From: Gloeomargaritales cyanobacterium VI4D9
GTDB lineage: Bacteria > Cyanobacteriota > Cyanobacteriia > Gloeomargaritales > Gloeomargaritaceae
NCBI GenBank assembly: GCA_927797885.1
Contig: OV696605.1
Coordinates: forward strand, 595,157-659,156
Direction: 5' to 3'
Length of the DNA: 64,000 nucleotides
Made by a program: the position numbers and the translations under genes. Under the pieces are notes generated by a model. The model was not told the origin of the DNA. It saw only the letters and a list, made by a program, of their open reading frames with translations, and did no database searches. Positions within the stretch are counted from its first letter, which is position 1. Every line of letters starts with the position of its first letter. This document shows positions 62,985 through 64,000 of this stretch, one piece after another.

Positions 62985-63800
62985 GTGGGTGAAAAACGGC
63001 GATTACTAGGTTTACGGGCAGAGCAATTCCGCCACCCTTGGGATCGGGATGCGACGCAGGCGTTACAACAAGTTCCCGGTCTAGATGGGTTAATACGGTT
63101 GACCCTGGGGACAGCGGCACAGGAATGGTTTTACCTGGAAAATATGGCGACTGGGGTGCAGGTGGGGTGGAATCAACTGCCCTGGCTGTACGAATTATTA
63201 CAGGAAGCCTGCCAAATTTTAGATATGGATGTGCCCTATTTGTACTTACGGCAAAATCCCCAGCCCAACGCCTACACCCTCGCCATTCGGGGGGATAAAC
63301 CCTTTATCGTCTTGCATACCAGCCTGATGGAATTGCTCACGCCTGCCGAAATCCAAGCGGTGATTGCCCATGAATTAGGGCATTTGAAGTGCGAACACGG
63401 GGTGTATTTGACCCTCGCTAACCTGTTGGTTTTAGGGGTCGCCCAGATTCCCACCTGGGGGCTGTGGTTGGCGCAAGGTTTACAGACATCGTTATTACAA
63501 TGGTTACGCTGTGCCGAATTGAGTTGTGACCGAGCCGCCTTATTGGTCGCCCAGGAACCCCAGGTGGTGGTGCAGGTATTGATGAAACTGGCTGGGGGTT
63601 CTCCCTCATTGGCGCGACAATTAGATGGGCAGGCATTTCTCGCTCAAGCCCGTGCCTACGACCAGCGGGGTTGGGGTTGGCTGAAAACCCCCCGCACCTT
63701 GCCCCTGACCCATCCCCTGCCGGTATTGCGGGCGCAGGAGATTGACCGTTGGAGCCAAAGCCCCGCCTATCAACGGTTGGTGGCAGGGCAGGAAAATTAA
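62985..63800 (+). CDS. M48-family zinc peptidase
   Basis: A 271-residue protein with the metallopeptidase HExxH motif in IAHELGHLKCEHGV (His129, Glu130, His133) and the third zinc ligand Glu178 in CAELSCDRAALL. LTLANLLVLGVAQIPTW may be a membrane-associated helix. It resembles the cyanobacterial soluble M48 group, related to HtpX but lacking its multi-spanning membrane portions. Start GTG 62985. Next in the same direction is hemH. Confidence 0.85.
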   Translation: MGEKRRLLGLRAEQFRHPWDRDATQALQQVPGLDGLIRLTLGTAAQEWFYLENMATGVQVGWNQLPWLYELLQEACQILDMDVPYLYLRQNPQPNAYTLAIRGDKPFIVLHTSLMELLTPAEIQAVIAHELGHLKCEHGVYLTLANLLVLGVAQIPTWGLWLAQGLQTSLLQWLRCAELSCDRAALLVAQEPQVVVQVLMKLAGGSPSLARQLDGQAFLAQARAYDQRGWGWLKTPRTLPLTHPLPVLRAQEIDRWSQSPAYQRLVAGQEN

Positions 63801-63847
63801 GCTAAACTTAAATAAATGTAAAAATTGTCAGGACAGGGGAAGGGGTC

Positions 63848-64000
63848 GTGAGCCAACGCCTAGGGGTGCTGTTACTGAATTTGGGGGGACCCGAGCGGTT
63901 GGAGGATGTGCGACCGTTCCTTTACAATTTGTTTGCCGACCCGGAGATTATCCGCTTGCCCCTGCCCTGGTTGCAAAAACCCTTGGCTTGGTTGATTGCC
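63848..64000 (+). CDS. hemH: Ferrochelatase, partial (5' part)
   Basis: The first 51 codons of ferrochelatase, which inserts iron into protoporphyrin IX; the gene runs off the window. [20 protein letters not shown] and [15 protein letters not shown] are characteristic. The start is GTG 63848 with GGAAGGGG just upstream. Cyanobacterial forms carry a C-terminal chlorophyll-binding helix, which cannot be seen here. Confidence 0.92.
   Translation, partial: MSQRLGVLLLNLGGPERLEDVRPFLYNLFADPEIIRLPLPWLQKPLAWLIA

Overview
The window reads as the chromosome of a unicellular cyanobacterium. Support comes from a ferredoxin-dependent sulfite reductase (sir), Ycf45, a PedR-like LuxR regulator, a CcsA haem-handling protein, an FHA-PBP1A fusion, a DevA-like ATPase, a Mo-dependent nitrogenase C-terminal domain protein and the small hypothetical proteins typical of the phylum. 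Coding regions are fairly GC-rich. Many gaps are AT-rich and filled with short dispersed repeats. I cannot name the species with confidence; a Gloeomargarita-like lineage is a guess. No rRNA, tRNA, CRISPR array or prophage was seen.

Layout. 0-4.2 kb: trpB, a repeat-filled gap, and an FHA-PBP1A murein synthase. 4.4-10.5 kb: a divergent two-partner secretion pair, a TpsB outer-membrane transporter and a large TpsA exoprotein carrying a C-terminal CHAT caspase-like protease; the TpsB gene appears frameshifted in its last beta-strand. 10.6-16.2 kb: ilvB with an extra zinc ribbon, ddl overlapping an NYN-domain gene, and a second secreted CHAT protein paralogous to the end of the TpsA fusion. 16.5-25.3 kb: rimI, a thioredoxin-reductase-like flavoprotein, larE, redox proteins, a GTPase, a TPR protein, a pedR-like regulator and small hypotheticals. 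26-34.7 kb: a cysteine-rich small protein, a coiled-coil protein, a fused two-ATPase peptide/nickel ABC protein, a CobO-like protein without a Walker A motif, ccsA, a glycine-zipper protein and topA.

34.9-36.5 kb is a mobile-element nest: a complete IS4-family element with a 9-bp target duplication, its transposase split by a 175-bp MITE that shares the element's ends and has its own 9-bp duplication. Two more copies of the MITE lie in the window. 36.8-45.5 kb: a radical SAM/B12 protein; an orphan structured RNA candidate resembling HEARO/omega RNA (the guide RNA family of IscB-type nucleases) with no nuclease gene beside it; then a sulfur block (sir, cysH, sbpA, cysT) with CHAD and TerB-like proteins. 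45.7-54.6 kb: cutA, ycf45, rpe, an M23 peptidase, a translationally coupled membrane trio ending bioY-lspA, a DevA-like ATPase and rimP-nusA-rnpM. 54.7-61.5 kb: the distal spc/alpha ribosomal operon read leftward (secY, adk, infA, rpmJ, rpsM, rpsK, rpoA, rplQ, truA), split between secY and adk by a 1.4-kb islet of decaying toxin-antitoxin genes. 61.5-64 kb: nadC, a small membrane protein, an M48 peptidase and the start of hemH.

At least four families of short repeats occupy the gaps, several of them abutting stop codons. The strongest leads are the IS4 element and its MITE, the orphan HEARO-like RNA, the TpsB/TpsA-CHAT locus with its frameshift and duplicated 85-bp upstream unit, and the toxin-antitoxin islet inside the ribosomal operon.
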